Part shown: in pieces, positions 30,018-39,145 of the stretch
How positions within the stretch are numbered: position 1 is the stretch's first letter
Layout of the letters: every line of letters starts with the position of its first letter
From: Saccharibacillus kuerlensis DSM 22868
Lineage (GTDB): Bacteria > Bacillota > Bacilli > Paenibacillales > Paenibacillaceae
Length of the DNA stretch: 64,000 nucleotides
Direction: 5' to 3'
NCBI RefSeq assembly: GCF_000378145.1
Contig: NZ_KB899288.1
Span: forward strand, 62,001 to 126,000
The notes under the pieces: model-generated
What the model saw: the letters and a program-made list of their open reading frames with translations, nothing else
Told to the model about the DNA's origin: nothing
Database searches by the model: none
Program-made: the position numbers and the translations under genes

Positions 30018-30881
30018 ATGGCCGCGCAAAAAGAAAGAATCGAAAAAGAAAGAATTGACGTATTGCTCGTAGAGCAGGCATATTACGAAAGCCGGGAGAA
30101 AGCCAAGGCCGCCATTATGGCGGGCCTTGTTTTCGCCGATAACGAACGGATCGAAAAACCGGGTATGAAAGTGTCCCGGGAAGCGACTCTGCATGTTAAA
30201 GGTTCTGTTCATCCTTATGTGAGTCGTGGCGGTCTTAAGCTGGAAAAGGCGCTTAAAAATTTTGAAATCGATATGAAAAATCGGGTTATGCTTGACATCG
30301 GTTCCTCAACCGGCGGATTCACCGACTGTGCGCTGCAGAACGGCGCTTCATACGTATATGCGATTGACGTGGGTTATAATCAACTCGATTGGTCGCTTCG
30401 AAACGACGAGCGGGTTTGTGTAATGGAGCGCACCAATTTCCGTTATATGACACCGGAGGAGCTTAAAGGGCCGGAGCCGGATTTTGCGAGTATCGATGTC
30501 TCGTTCATTTCGCTTCGTCTAATTTTGCCTCCACTCGTTCAGCTGCTGCGCCGTCCGGCCGAAGTAGCGGCACTAATCAAGCCGCAGTTTGAAGCCGGTC
30601 GTGAAAAAGTAGGGAAATCCGGTGTCGTACGCGACCGCAAGGTGCATGAAGAAGTGCTGAACGAAGTGCTTGGCTTTGCGAATGCTCTGGGCTTTGAAAT
30701 TGGTGGACTGACGTTCTCGCCGATTACCGGTGGAGAAGGCAATGTTGAATTTCTTGCCTATCTGAAGCTGACGGAAGGAGAAGTCACGCCTCTCGGCGAA
30801 GAAACTATACGGGAGCTGGCCTCGAATACCGCGGCGGAAGCCGCTCGAACTTTCCAAAGAAACTCATCCGCCGAACGGTGA
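30018..30881 (+). CDS. tlyA: TlyA-family rRNA 2'-O-methyltransferase
   Basis: The product is 287 aa. An N-terminal S4 RNA-binding domain (RIDVLLVEQAYYESREKAKA, about 10-70) is fused to a FtsJ-like methyltransferase domain with the SAM motif DIGSSTGGFTDC and the catalytic-region segments FASIDVSFISL and LIKPQFEAG. In Bacillus this position is yqxC. TlyA methylates 16S and 23S rRNA in mycobacteria; the exact target here is inferred. A hairpin spans its stop codon. Confidence 0.92.
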   Translation: MAAQKERIEKERIDVLLVEQAYYESREKAKAAIMAGLVFADNERIEKPGMKVSREATLHVKGSVHPYVSRGGLKLEKALKNFEIDMKNRVMLDIGSSTGGFTDCALQNGASYVYAIDVGYNQLDWSLRNDERVCVMERTNFRYMTPEELKGPEPDFASIDVSFISLRLILPPLVQLLRRPAEVAALIKPQFEAGREKVGKSGVVRDRKVHEEVLNEVLGFANALGFEIGGLTFSPITGGEGNVEFLAYLKLTEGEVTPLGEETIRELASNTAAEAARTFQRNSSAER

Positions 30882-30890
30882 GTTTCTTTG
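30855..30890 (+). terminator. Hairpin spanning the tlyA stop codon
   Basis: CAAAGAAACTCA pairs exactly with TGAGTTTCTTTG (12 bp). The T-run is part of the stem and interrupted, so it may only attenuate transcription into argR. Confidence 0.55.
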
Positions 30891-30935
30891 TGCTGACTGC
30901 GTTTATTGTATATATTGGGGTTAAGGGGGAGTCTG

Positions 30936-31385
30936 ATGAAGGGACAACGACACATCAAGATTCGAGAAATCATTTCGAATCGCGATATCGAGACGCAGGA
31001 CGAACTGGTTTCGGCACTGCGCACTGCCGGTTTTCAAGTGACACAGGCTACTGTGTCTCGTGATATTAAGGAGCTTTTATTGATCAAGGTGCCGCTTGAC
31101 GACGGCCGCTATAAATATTCGATGCCAACCGAACAGCGTTACAATCCTGTGCAGAAGCTAAAACGCGCGTTGGTGGACAATTTTGTTCATATCGATCATT
31201 CAAGTAATCTTGTAGTTATGAAGTGTCTGCCGGGTACGGCCAATTCGATTGCCGCACTGCTCGACAATATGGAATGGCCGGAAATTATGGGTACGCTCTC
31301 GGGAGACGACACGATCCTGCTGATCTGCCGCGAACCGGAAAACAGCCAGACCGTGATTGATCAAATTATGGGGTTCATTTCCTAA
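30936..31385 (+). CDS. argR: Arginine repressor (AhrC/ArgR)
   Basis: The product is 149 aa. It is a hexameric arginine-dependent repressor of arginine synthesis and activator of catabolism. The N-terminal winged helix contains [12 protein letters not shown], and the C-terminal arginine-binding domain contains [13 protein letters not shown] and [12 protein letters not shown]. The start at ATG 30936 has GGGGGAG upstream; an in-frame start at 30906 is less likely. recN follows after 19 bases, as in Bacillus. Confidence 0.95.
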   Translation: MKGQRHIKIREIISNRDIETQDELVSALRTAGFQVTQATVSRDIKELLLIKVPLDDGRYKYSMPTEQRYNPVQKLKRALVDNFVHIDHSSNLVVMKCLPGTANSIAALLDNMEWPEIMGTLSGDDTILLICREPENSQTVIDQIMGFIS

Positions 31386-31404
31386 ACTTTATCGAGGTGA
31401 GTGC

Positions 31405-33135
31405 ATGCTAGTTGCATTGTCCATTCGCAATCTCGCCGTCGTCGAATCCGTCGACGTTCATTTTTTTCATGGATTTCATGTACTGTCCGGGGAAACAGGC
31501 GCCGGCAAGTCGATCATTATCGACGCATTGGGTCTGATCTCGGGCGGGCGAAGTTCTTCCGATTTGATTCGCTATGGGGCGGACAAGGCGGAGATGGAAG
31601 CGCTGTTTGAATTGCAGGACGAGCATCCGGTCTGGAAAACACTGGAGCAGCTCGGCATATCTGCGTCGTCGGAAGAACATCTGGTTATTCGGCGCGAAGT
31701 TAATACGCATGGCAAAAGCACATCCCGGATCAACGGACAGCTTGTCAATTTGACGATGCTGCGCGAAGTAGGCGAACAGCTGATCAATATTCACGGACAG
31801 CATGAACACCAATCCCTGCTGCGGCCGGAAAGCCATCTGGGATTGCTGGATGCCTATGGAGGCAGTACAATCGCTCCGGCCAAGGCTGCTTACCAGCAGG
31901 AGTATTCCGTGCTCGCCAAGCTGGAACGCGAACTTCGCGAGCTTCGGGAGACTAGTCAAAAATCGCTGCAGATGCTCGATATGTATCGTTTCCAGCTTGA
32001 AGAGATTCAGGCTGCCAAGCTGAAGGTGGGCGAAGATGTCGAGCTGGCGGATGAACGCTCCAAGCTGGCTCACAGCGAGAAGCTGATGGAGTCTGTTAGC
32101 GAAGGTTATAATCTGCTCTACGGGGATCGAGGCATTGAAGCAATCGGTTCGGCGATCTCCAGCTTGGAAGATGTGGAGAACTACGATTCGAAAGCCATGC
32201 AGCCGATTTTGGAACAGTTGAGAACTGCCTTTTACCAACTTGAAGATGCGGCATTCCAACTGCGGGATTACCGAGAAAATATCGAGTTTAATCCTGGAAG
32301 GTTGGAAGAGGTCGAGGAACGTCTCAACCTGCTCTCCGGACTGCGCCGCAAGTACGGAGAAAGCGTCGAACAAATCCTTGAGTATTACGACCGTATTCAT
32401 CGGGAGACCGATATGCTGGAGAACAAGGATGAGCGCATGGAAGTCTTGACCGCCAAGCGGGATAAGCAGTTAGAGAAAACGCTGCGTCTGGCAAGGGAAC
32501 TCAGTTCGCTTCGGCGTGATTGTTCACGGGATTTGGCCCGCCAAATCGAGAGTGAACTGAAAGATTTGCAGATGCAGCGAACGTCGATCGAAGTCCGTCT
32601 GGAACCTATCCAGGATGCTCGTGGTTTCGAATTCGAAGGCCGTCGTGTACGTCTGACACGTCAGGGTATCGACAGCGCAGAATTCCTAATTTCGCCCAAT
32701 CCCGGCGAACCGTTGCGTCCGCTCGGCAAAATTGCATCGGGCGGTGAGTTGTCGCGGATTATGCTGGCACTTAAAAGCATTTTCGCCCGTCACGACAAAG
32801 TTCCTGTGCTGATCTTCGACGAAGTCGATACGGGAGTCAGCGGCCGCGCTGCGCAGTCGATTGCCGAGAAGCTGGTGAAGCTCTCCAGAGACTGCCAAGT
32901 CTTTTCGATTACTCACCTTCCGCAGGTTGCCTGTATGGCAGATCATCAGTATTTGATCGAAAAACGGGTAGAAGGCGAACGAACGATGACCCGGGTCGAA
33001 GCATTGAATGATGAAGGGCGTGTGACGGAGCTGGCGCGTATGCTGGGCGGTGTCGAAATTACGGAAAAAACGCTGCATCATGCGCAGGAAATGTTGAAAT
33101 TGGCAGAAGAAAGCAAGAGCGAACGCGCTTCTTAG
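31405..33135 (+). CDS. recN: DNA repair protein RecN
   Basis: The product is 576 aa, an SMC-like ATPase recruited to DNA double-strand breaks. Walker A GETGAGKS is at 29-36. Two long coiled-coil arms (about 150-370) lead to the ABC signature IASGGELSRIMLA and Walker B LIFDEVDTGVSG. The start at ATG 31405 follows GAGGTGAG; the open frame begins earlier inside argR. In Bacillus, spoIVB follows recN; here no spoIVB-like frame exists before spo0A. Confidence 0.96.
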   Translation: MLVALSIRNLAVVESVDVHFFHGFHVLSGETGAGKSIIIDALGLISGGRSSSDLIRYGADKAEMEALFELQDEHPVWKTLEQLGISASSEEHLVIRREVNTHGKSTSRINGQLVNLTMLREVGEQLINIHGQHEHQSLLRPESHLGLLDAYGGSTIAPAKAAYQQEYSVLAKLERELRELRETSQKSLQMLDMYRFQLEEIQAAKLKVGEDVELADERSKLAHSEKLMESVSEGYNLLYGDRGIEAIGSAISSLEDVENYDSKAMQPILEQLRTAFYQLEDAAFQLRDYRENIEFNPGRLEEVEERLNLLSGLRRKYGESVEQILEYYDRIHRETDMLENKDERMEVLTAKRDKQLEKTLRLARELSSLRRDCSRDLARQIESELKDLQMQRTSIEVRLEPIQDARGFEFEGRRVRLTRQGIDSAEFLISPNPGEPLRPLGKIASGGELSRIMLALKSIFARHDKVPVLIFDEVDTGVSGRAAQSIAEKLVKLSRDCQVFSITHLPQVACMADHQYLIEKRVEGERTMTRVEALNDEGRVTELARMLGGVEITEKTLHHAQEMLKLAEESKSERAS

Positions 33136-33147
33136 AAAAAAAGCTTA

Positions 33148-33279
33148 TCCCAAAACCGTATGCAATCCGAAGCCGTGCAGCTGCTTGTTCCGTATAGGAG
33201 CTTTGCTGGGATCACGTCGGATGAACGAATTCTGAAATGTATTCGTTCCATGTGCAGATTAACGGTTTTGGGATTTTTT
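33148..33279 (+). other. Multi-stem element between recN and spo0A
   Basis: An outer perfect 12-bp stem (TCCCAAAACCGT 33148-33159, ACGGTTTTGGGA 33262-33273) is followed by six T residues. Inside are ATCCGA..CGTG (33165-33177) with CACGTCGGAT (33213-33222), capped by CAGC/GCTG, and GAACGAAT/ATTCGTTC (33223-33248). Together they fold as a three-way junction. It may be an elaborate terminator, a small RNA or a small mobile palindromic repeat. It occupies the site of spoIVB; the rest of the 317-base gap has only a promoter. Confidence 0.6.
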
Positions 33280-33281
33280 GT

Positions 33282-33309
33282 TTGAATCTGTTGTATAACC
33301 CGCTATACT
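33282..33309 (+). promoter_or_regulatory. Candidate sigma-A promoter of spo0A
   Basis: TTGAAT (33282-33287), a 16-base spacer, TATACT (33304-33309), about 140 bases before spo0A and just after the structured element. Confidence 0.45.
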
Positions 33310-33452
33310 AATAAAGAGTGAATGTTTGATGGGGGAGCAGGAGTATTTCGAAGCGTGTCGAATTTTATAAGTGAGGGTTGAACAAAAACAGAACGGTTCC
33401 GTGAATTACAGAGGATTCGGCTTCCCGGCCGGATGAGAAGGAGGAACAGGCT

Positions 33453-34259
33453 TTGCCAAACATCGAAGTTATGCTTGCGGACGACAATCGGGATTTCGTC
33501 CACATGCTTCAAGAACACATTTCCACCCAAGAAGATATGACGGTGACCGGAATTGCCTTTAATGGTGAAGAGGTGCTGGGACTGCTACGAGATGCTGAAC
33601 GAGCGCCTGATATTCTGATTTTGGATATCATTATGCCGCATTTGGACGGGCTCGGCGTGCTGGAGAAGCTGCATGAGATGGAATTGAATCCGCGTCCCAA
33701 AGTCATCATGCTGACGGCATTCGGACAGGAAAACATTACACAGCGAGCGGTGGAGCTGGGAGCGGCCTATTACATTTTGAAGCCGTTCGATATCGAAGTG
33801 CTGGTAAGTCGGGTTCGACAGATGCTAAATATTTCGTCTTCGCCGATTACGCCTGCACCAAGCGCGCCTACGCCGAAGCCAAGTATCGAATCACTGTCCA
33901 AAGGCAAAACGCTTGATGCAAGCATCACATCCATCATTAACGAGATCGGTATTCCTGTGCATGTACGTGGCTATAAGTATCTGCGCGAGGCGATTACAAT
34001 GGTGTATCATAACATCGAAATTCTAGGATCAATTACAAAAACGCTGTATCCGTCGATTGCCGAAAAATACGCGACGACTCCGTCCCGTGTGGAACGTGCG
34101 ATCCGCCACGCAATCGAACTGGCCTGGGCTCGCGGTTCCGTGGAGAATATCAGCGATTTGTTCGGATACACCGTCAGCCTCAATAAAGCCAAGCCAACCA
34201 ACAGCGAATTTATCGCGATGATCGCAGACAAGCTGCGGATCGAGCATAAGGTGAGCTGA
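33453..34259 (+). CDS. spo0A: Response regulator Spo0A
   Basis: The product is 268 aa, the master regulator of sporulation entry, biofilm and stationary-phase genes in Bacillales. The receiver domain keeps the acidic pair D10-D11, the phosphorylation site D58 (LILDIIMP), the MLTAFG switch segment and Lys in ILKPFD. A Pro/Ser/Ala-rich linker (about 125-145) leads to the Spo0A DNA-binding domain with the recognition helix [20 protein letters not shown]. The start is TTG 33453 after AGGAGGAAC. Nothing looks degraded, although sporulation genes expected nearby are missing. Confidence 0.96.
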   Translation: MPNIEVMLADDNRDFVHMLQEHISTQEDMTVTGIAFNGEEVLGLLRDAERAPDILILDIIMPHLDGLGVLEKLHEMELNPRPKVIMLTAFGQENITQRAVELGAAYYILKPFDIEVLVSRVRQMLNISSSPITPAPSAPTPKPSIESLSKGKTLDASITSIINEIGIPVHVRGYKYLREAITMVYHNIEILGSITKTLYPSIAEKYATTPSRVERAIRHAIELAWARGSVENISDLFGYTVSLNKAKPTNSEFIAMIADKLRIEHKVS

Positions 34260-34304
34260 AGCGTTTATGGGCAAAGTATTGATTGGTTAGCGAGTTATAC
34301 AAGC

Positions 34305-34338
34305 AGCGCTTATTCCTTCGGGAGTGAGCGCTTTTTTT
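34305..34338 (+). terminator. Terminator of spo0A
   Basis: AGCGCTTATTCC pairs with GGAGTGAGCGCT around TTCG, then seven T residues. Confidence 0.88.
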
Positions 34339-34386
34339 ATTATTCAAAGCAGCTTGGCGAGGTAGTATTATAAACATTTCTTATGA

Positions 34387-34398
34387 ATGTACGTACAA
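34387..34398 (+). promoter_or_regulatory. AraR-like operator 1
   Basis: ATGTACGTACAA is a near-palindrome centred on GTACGTAC, the core of Bacillus AraR operators. It is the most distal of three copies before the GH43 gene. Confidence 0.55.
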
Positions 34399-34492
34399 CC
34401 TTTTGGTAAAAGCGTCAAAAAGATAAAATTTCAAAAAAATTTGCGTTTATATTTGCATATCTTCGTACAAAATGCTAATATTTTTTGAGTAG

Positions 34493-34504
34493 ATGTATGT
34501 ACAT
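34493..34504 (+). promoter_or_regulatory. AraR-like operator 2
   Basis: ATGTATGTACAT is a variant of the same dyad, 106 bases downstream of copy 1. A degenerate half-site (TTCGTACAAAAT) lies between them at about 34462. Confidence 0.5.
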
Positions 34505-34531
34505 TATTATTTTTAATCTATTTTTAATCAT

Positions 34532-34543
34532 ATGTACGTACAA
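34532..34543 (+). promoter_or_regulatory. AraR-like operator 3
   Basis: ATGTACGTACAA repeats copy 1 exactly, 39 bases after copy 2 and 53 bases before the GH43 start. Closely spaced operators suit cooperative repression; a distal copy suits looping. Confidence 0.6.
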
Positions 34544-34595
34544 TACTTTTATGTAAGCGCCATATAAAAAGAGAAGACTTAAAGGAGTGGAAAGT

Positions 34596-35570
34596 ATGAA
34601 TACTGCACAACCGTATCAGAATCCCGTAATTGCACAAAGAGCCGATCCGTGGGTTTACAAACATACTGATGGCTATTACTACTTTACGGCTTCCGTTCCA
34701 AAGTACGACCTTCTTGAACTGCGTCGTTCCAAAACGATCCAGGGTCTTGCTGAAGCTGAGCCTGTTGTGGTCTGGCGCAAACATGAAGAAGGCCCAATGA
34801 GCCAACTGATTTGGGCACCGGAAATTCATTTCAACCAAGGTAAATGGTATATCTACTTCGCGGCTGCGCCGATTGATTATCCTGAAGACGGAACCTTTAA
34901 CCATCGCATGTTCGCGATTGAAAACGATTCCGCAAACCCTCTTGAGGGAGAATGGACGGAGAAGGGACAAATCGTTACAGCTTGGGAATCGTTTGCGCTG
35001 GATGCAACCACGTTCGAACATAATGGAAAACTGTATTATGTATGGGCTCAGCAGGATTACGATATTCCAGGCAACTCGAATCTGTACATCTCCGAAATGG
35101 AAAATCCTTGGACGCTCAAGGGCAAGTATACGATGTTGAGCAAGCCGGAGCTGGATTGGGAGATCATCGGCTTCAAGGTTAATGAAGGACCGGCTGTGCT
35201 GAAACGAAACGGAAAAATTTTCATTACGTACTCTGCAAGCGCTACCGACATCAATTACTGCATGGGGCTGCTGAGTGCCGATGAAGACAGCGACTTGCTG
35301 GATGCTGCATCCTGGAGCAAATCCAAGCAGCCGGTATTCCGCAGTGCACCGGAAAACGGCCAGTTTGGACCTGGACATAACAGCTTTACGCGCTCGGAAG
35401 ACGACACGCAGGATGTACTGATCTATCACTGCCGCAACTATACGGAAATTGTCGGAGATCCGCTGCATGATCCGAATCGTCATACACGGGCTCAGATCTT
35501 CACTTGGAATGAGGACGGAACACCAAATTTTGGTATTCCGCTTCCCGATAAGGATTTCGTTCGTTCGTAA
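34596..35570 (+). CDS. Glycoside hydrolase family 43-type enzyme (arabinosidase/xylosidase-like)
   Basis: The product is 324 aa with no signal peptide, so an intracellular enzyme. The five-bladed propeller pattern is visible: NPVIAQRADPWV with the probable catalytic base at D17, IWAPEIHF, FALDATTF with the pKa-modulating Asp, and NEGPAVLKRNGKIFITYSAS with the probable acid Glu. The start is ATG 34596 (AAAGGAG before it); GTG 34587 overlaps that site. AraR-like operators upstream and a sugar-symporter gene 84 bases downstream point to uptake and cleavage of short arabino-oligosaccharides. Substrate specificity is inferred. Confidence 0.88.
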   Translation: MNTAQPYQNPVIAQRADPWVYKHTDGYYYFTASVPKYDLLELRRSKTIQGLAEAEPVVVWRKHEEGPMSQLIWAPEIHFNQGKWYIYFAAAPIDYPEDGTFNHRMFAIENDSANPLEGEWTEKGQIVTAWESFALDATTFEHNGKLYYVWAQQDYDIPGNSNLYISEMENPWTLKGKYTMLSKPELDWEIIGFKVNEGPAVLKRNGKIFITYSASATDINYCMGLLSADEDSDLLDAASWSKSKQPVFRSAPENGQFGPGHNSFTRSEDDTQDVLIYHCRNYTEIVGDPLHDPNRHTRAQIFTWNEDGTPNFGIPLPDKDFVRS

Positions 35571-35654
35571 TATCTGCTTGTCCCATTATGATCGGTTCGC
35601 CGCGCGGTGAAAACACACCGCCGGCGTTCTTACTCGATAGGAGGTTTTTTTACT

Positions 35655-36965
35655 GTGAAGCTGCCCAAGTGGAAGTTTTGGAATTTTGGCGGTTTGTTCT
35701 TTTTCTATTTCTTAATGTGGGCTGTCGTCCTCGCCTTTCTATCGATCTGGTTGAAAGAAGAAGCGGGACTTGATGCGACTCAGACGGGACTTGTTTTCTC
35801 GGCAATCTCGCTTATCGCACTCTGTTACCAACCGTTCTTCGGTGTCATTTCCGATAAGCTTGGATTCCGGAAAAATCTATTCTGGTTTGTCGTGATCATG
35901 GCGCTGCTCATGGGGCCGTTCTTCACATGGCTGTTCATTCCGCTCCTGCAATTCAACATTTGGGTCGGAGCCATTATCGGCGGGATTTATCTCAGTGCCG
36001 TATTCCAAGGCGGTGTCGGTGTCGTAGAAGCCTACATCGAACGTGCCAGCCGTGCCAGTTCTATCGAATACGGCCGAGTTCGTTTATTCGGATCGGTTGC
36101 TGGAGCTGTCGCTACGCTTGTAGGCGGCCGACTGTATGTTATGAACCCGACAAGCATCTTCTGGTTTGCATCTTGTTCTGCGGCGCTTCTGGCGATCTTG
36201 TTAAAAGTTGCGAAAGTGGATGAAGCACCGAAAACAGCCGAAGCACTTGCAGCTCAGCAGGCGGGTGCAGAAGTAGAAAAGAAAGAAGACGGAATTACGA
36301 AAGAGCGAGTGTTCTCGATCTTCAAGTTGAAAAACTTCTGGTTCCTTGCACTGCTGATGATCGGAACAGCAAGTGTACACGACGTATTTGACCAGCAGTT
36401 CCCAAACTATTACAACCAATTCTTCCCGACAACAGACCAGGGAACGGCACGTTTCAGTGAACTGGTTTCGCTGCAAACAGCACTGGAAGCGATTATCATG
36501 ATCTTCATGCCATTCTTGATCAATAAGATCGGTGCAAAGAACGGTTTGCTGCTGTTCGGTTTGCTGACTTTTATCCGGATTGGTGGAAGCGCTGTAGCGG
36601 ACGATGTCTTCTCATTATCGGCCATCCGTCTGATCGCTGCAGTTGAAATGCCGCTGCTGCTTATTTCAATCTTCAAGTACATTACCGGAGTGTTCGATGT
36701 ACGCTTGACGGCGACTATTTATTTGCTGGCCTTCAACTTTGCCAAGCAGGCTGCCAATGTTATTTTCTCAAGTGTTGCAGGCAGTCTATACACAAGTATC
36801 GGATTCCAAAATACGTATTATGTATTCAGCGTAGTCGTTTTGATTATTACGGTTATTTGCTTCTTCGGTCTCTCCAACGACAAGACTCAGGGAGGCCTGC
36901 TGAAAAAAGCCGGTGGACTGAAAAAGGGAGCCCCAGCATTGGGTGCGTCCGATATCAGCAGATAA
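35655..36965 (+). CDS. MFS oligosaccharide:H+ symporter (LacY-like)
   Basis: The product is 436 aa with about 12 membrane helices. The N-terminus (NFGGLFFFYF, IWLKEEAGL) and the loop motif QPFFGVISDKLGFRKNLFW closely resemble the LacY/RafB oligosaccharide symporter family. GTG 35655 follows TAGGAGG at ten bases; the ATG at 35607 is upstream of that site. It presumably shares a transcript with the GH43 gene and supplies its substrate. The transported sugar is not deducible. Confidence 0.88.
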   Translation: MKLPKWKFWNFGGLFFFYFLMWAVVLAFLSIWLKEEAGLDATQTGLVFSAISLIALCYQPFFGVISDKLGFRKNLFWFVVIMALLMGPFFTWLFIPLLQFNIWVGAIIGGIYLSAVFQGGVGVVEAYIERASRASSIEYGRVRLFGSVAGAVATLVGGRLYVMNPTSIFWFASCSAALLAILLKVAKVDEAPKTAEALAAQQAGAEVEKKEDGITKERVFSIFKLKNFWFLALLMIGTASVHDVFDQQFPNYYNQFFPTTDQGTARFSELVSLQTALEAIIMIFMPFLINKIGAKNGLLLFGLLTFIRIGGSAVADDVFSLSAIRLIAAVEMPLLLISIFKYITGVFDVRLTATIYLLAFNFAKQAANVIFSSVAGSLYTSIGFQNTYYVFSVVVLIITVICFFGLSNDKTQGGLLKKAGGLKKGAPALGASDISR

Positions 36966-37003
36966 AGTTAGTTATAGCTCAAAAGCTTAAAAGCCCAAAC
37001 TCC

Positions 37004-37041
37004 AAAACCGTCTTCCGGAATTTCTGGAAGACGGTTTTTTT
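37004..37041 (+). terminator. Terminator between the transporter and the leftward GGDEF gene
   Basis: AAAACCGTCTTCC pairs with GGAAGACGGTTTT, then T residues on the plus strand. An A-run on the other flank lets it serve the convergent gene too. Confidence 0.82.
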
Positions 37042-37119
37042 ATATGAGAAATCAGAATATCCTTTATCTGTCTTCGATTATGGCCATTTTGCAAATGTGT
37101 TAGAAAGTCAGGTGCTTTC

Positions 37120-38169
37120 TTAACACTCAATAACCCGGTTTCGTCCTTCTGCTTTGCCGCGCAGGAGGCCATGATCCGCTCGTGTAATAGCGGCAAAGGC
37201 GGATTCGCCCGGCTGTATAGAAGTTACTCCGATCGTTACGGTGATCTGGAGAGGCTGACCTTCAAAGATCAAAACATTTTGCTCAATGTGCGTACGGACC
37301 TTTTCTGCTATATCGAAAGCCTTCTTCTTGGAAGCTGGGACGGTAATCAAAAACTCTTCTCCACCCCAGCGTGACGTGATATGCTGCGGCGGCAGTATGC
37401 CGTTCAGCAGGCTGCTTAGCAATTTGAGTACCAAGTCTCCGCAGTCATGACCGTAACAGTCGTTGAACTTTTTAAAATGATCGACATCCAGCAGCAGAAC
37501 TGAGTAAGGAGCGCCTTCTTTTGCGGCTGCGGTCAGGATTTCCAAATTTTCCGTCATGCTGCGTCGGTTCAGCAAACCGGTCAAAGGATCGGTGGTGGCC
37601 AGCCTTTCAAGCGTCTCGTTCATGGCCGCAATCTTATGAAAAGTGCTGCGAAGCCTTGATTGATAATTAATAGCGAGGATGAGAATGAGGGAAAAGACAA
37701 AGGTAGTATTGATAACAAAATAAATGAAAGAAAACTTCGCGGCTTGCGGGTAAGGCTCTACCCATCCCGATATGCTGGCATATCCCAATAAGACATAAGT
37801 AGCCAGACAGCAGGCGGTAACGATTATCTTGATCCGGACCGAAACACTGGGGATGAATATACAAGAGAACAATGTGGTGAAGAAGTAATATTGAAAACCG
37901 CTATCCCAGTCGTTATATAATACAGCCAGAGTAATATGAATGAAAAAAAACAGAAGAATAATGCGAGGTACGATTTTTAGCAGATATTTTTTACGCCGCA
38001 TTAAAATATAATCGAACATTACAGCTGCTGCGACAGCTACACAGGTCCAGCCTACAACATACATATCTTGGAGAAGATAATGAATAGACCAAAGTGTAAG
38101 AACGAGGAAGAGCGGAATACTACAAGCATGCCATATTTTTTGAAGTTGCATGTTCCAGATTTTATTCAT
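37120..38169 (-). CDS. Membrane-bound diguanylate cyclase (GGDEF)
   Basis: The product is 349 aa. About six hydrophobic helices fill residues 10-190, followed by a GGDEF domain (about 195-349) with the entry motif DPLTGLLNRR, the active site RWGGEEF and the C-terminal GKAEGRNRV. The GGEEF variant is normally active, making cyclic di-GMP from two GTP. The RxxD inhibitory site that usually precedes the active loop is not present, so product inhibition may be weak. GGAGAATG precedes the ATG. The signal sensed by the membrane part is unknown. Confidence 0.9.
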   Translation of the reverse strand: MNKIWNMQLQKIWHACSIPLFLVLTLWSIHYLLQDMYVVGWTCVAVAAAVMFDYILMRRKKYLLKIVPRIILLFFFIHITLAVLYNDWDSGFQYYFFTTLFSCIFIPSVSVRIKIIVTACCLATYVLLGYASISGWVEPYPQAAKFSFIYFVINTTFVFSLILILAINYQSRLRSTFHKIAAMNETLERLATTDPLTGLLNRRSMTENLEILTAAAKEGAPYSVLLLDVDHFKKFNDCYGHDCGDLVLKLLSSLLNGILPPQHITSRWGGEEFLITVPASKKKAFDIAEKVRTHIEQNVLIFEGQPLQITVTIGVTSIQPGESAFAAITRADHGLLRGKAEGRNRVIEC

Positions 38170-38278
38170 AAGGTATCATTCTCCACTATTAGATAATCAG
38201 AAGCTTATGCTTCCAGCTTTTATCTGATATATCGGATGAAATTCCCGGGATGAAGAGAGGTTTTTCCGGCCGCTTTGT

Positions 38279-38320
38279 AAGAAAGCCGTCCCTTGCCAAA
38301 GGCAAAGGACGGCTTTCTAA
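38279..38320 (-). terminator. Terminator of the glutathione peroxidase gene
   Basis: AGAAAGCCGTCC pairs with GGACGGCTTTCT, with an inner TTGCC/GGCAA tip. It sits 25 bases beyond the leftward gpx stop. Confidence 0.8.
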
Positions 38321-38344
38321 TTTAGGATATCGAAATCAATTCCA

Positions 38345-38899
38345 TTACGCATTCAGCAGTTTTTCAATGTCATCTTCCATATCGATTGGATCGGTTGTCG
38401 CTTCGTAACGATCAACGACCCGGCCTTCGCTATCAATCAGGAACTTGGTGAAGTTCCACTTGATCGAATCGCCGGACATGTATTCCGGATGCCGTTCATT
38501 GATCAGAGGAATCAAGATTTTAGCTACCGAGTGGAACGGATTAAATCCATTGAAAGGTTTAGAGTTGGCGAGGTAGCTGAACATCGGATGTGCCTGCTGA
38601 CCGCGGACATCAACTTTTTGGAACATCGGGAACGAGACACCATAATTCAATGTACAAAATGTCTGAATCTGATCGTTTGTATCCAATTCCTGATCCGCAA
38701 ACTGTCCGCAGGGAAAGCCGAGAATAACAAAGTCACGATCTTTATAGCGGTCATACAATTTTTGCAGGTCTTCAAATTGAAACGTAAATCCGCAGCCGCT
38801 GGCCGTATTGACAATCAATAAGGTTTTCCCGCGGTATTTGTTCAATGAAACTTCTTGACCTGCCATCGAAGTAGCTGAAAAATCGTAAATGCTGCTCAA
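38345..38899 (-). CDS. Glutathione peroxidase family protein
   Basis: The product is 184 aa, a thioredoxin-fold peroxidase. The catalytic Cys is C36 (TASGCGFT); partners Gln in FPCGQFADQE and Trp-Asn in KWNFTKFLID complete the active site. Bacteria of this type lack much glutathione, so thioredoxin or bacillithiol is the likelier reductant. The length is nearer to E. coli BtuE than to the 160-aa Bacillus BsaA. The start is TTG 38899 with AAAGGGG nine bases upstream. Confidence 0.92.
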   Translation of the reverse strand: MSSIYDFSATSMAGQEVSLNKYRGKTLLIVNTASGCGFTFQFEDLQKLYDRYKDRDFVILGFPCGQFADQELDTNDQIQTFCTLNYGVSFPMFQKVDVRGQQAHPMFSYLANSKPFNGFNPFHSVAKILIPLINERHPEYMSGDSIKWNFTKFLIDSEGRVVDRYEATTDPIDMEDDIEKLLNA

Positions 38900-39068
38900 G
38901 ATAAATGCCCCTTTAATGGATGATTTTTGATGGATAATTAGTTGTCATAAAATGTCGAAAAACTTTATTTAGACTATAGCATGTATATCTTAAGTTGGGT
39001 ATATTTTTTTGATAAATAGGAATATATAACTATGTTGTTGAGGGGTTATTCGGTGTCTTGAACAAGTC

Positions 39069-39097
39069 AAAAAACCTCGAAGCTATAAGCTTCGAGG
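39069..39097 (-). terminator. Terminator of the leftward stalk-domain gene
   Basis: CCTCGAAGCT pairs with AGCTTCGAGG around three bases. Read on the minus strand it is followed by a T-run. Confidence 0.8.
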
Positions 39098-39145
39098 CTG
39101 TCAGTCTGTCATTTAACGAAAAACTAGGAAAGGCTAACGGAACTC

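Noticed and set aside
34400-34565. CcpA cre sites near the GH43 gene
   Set aside because: Two candidates (TAAAAGCGTCAAAA and TGTAAGCGCCATAT) each have about three mismatches to the cre consensus.
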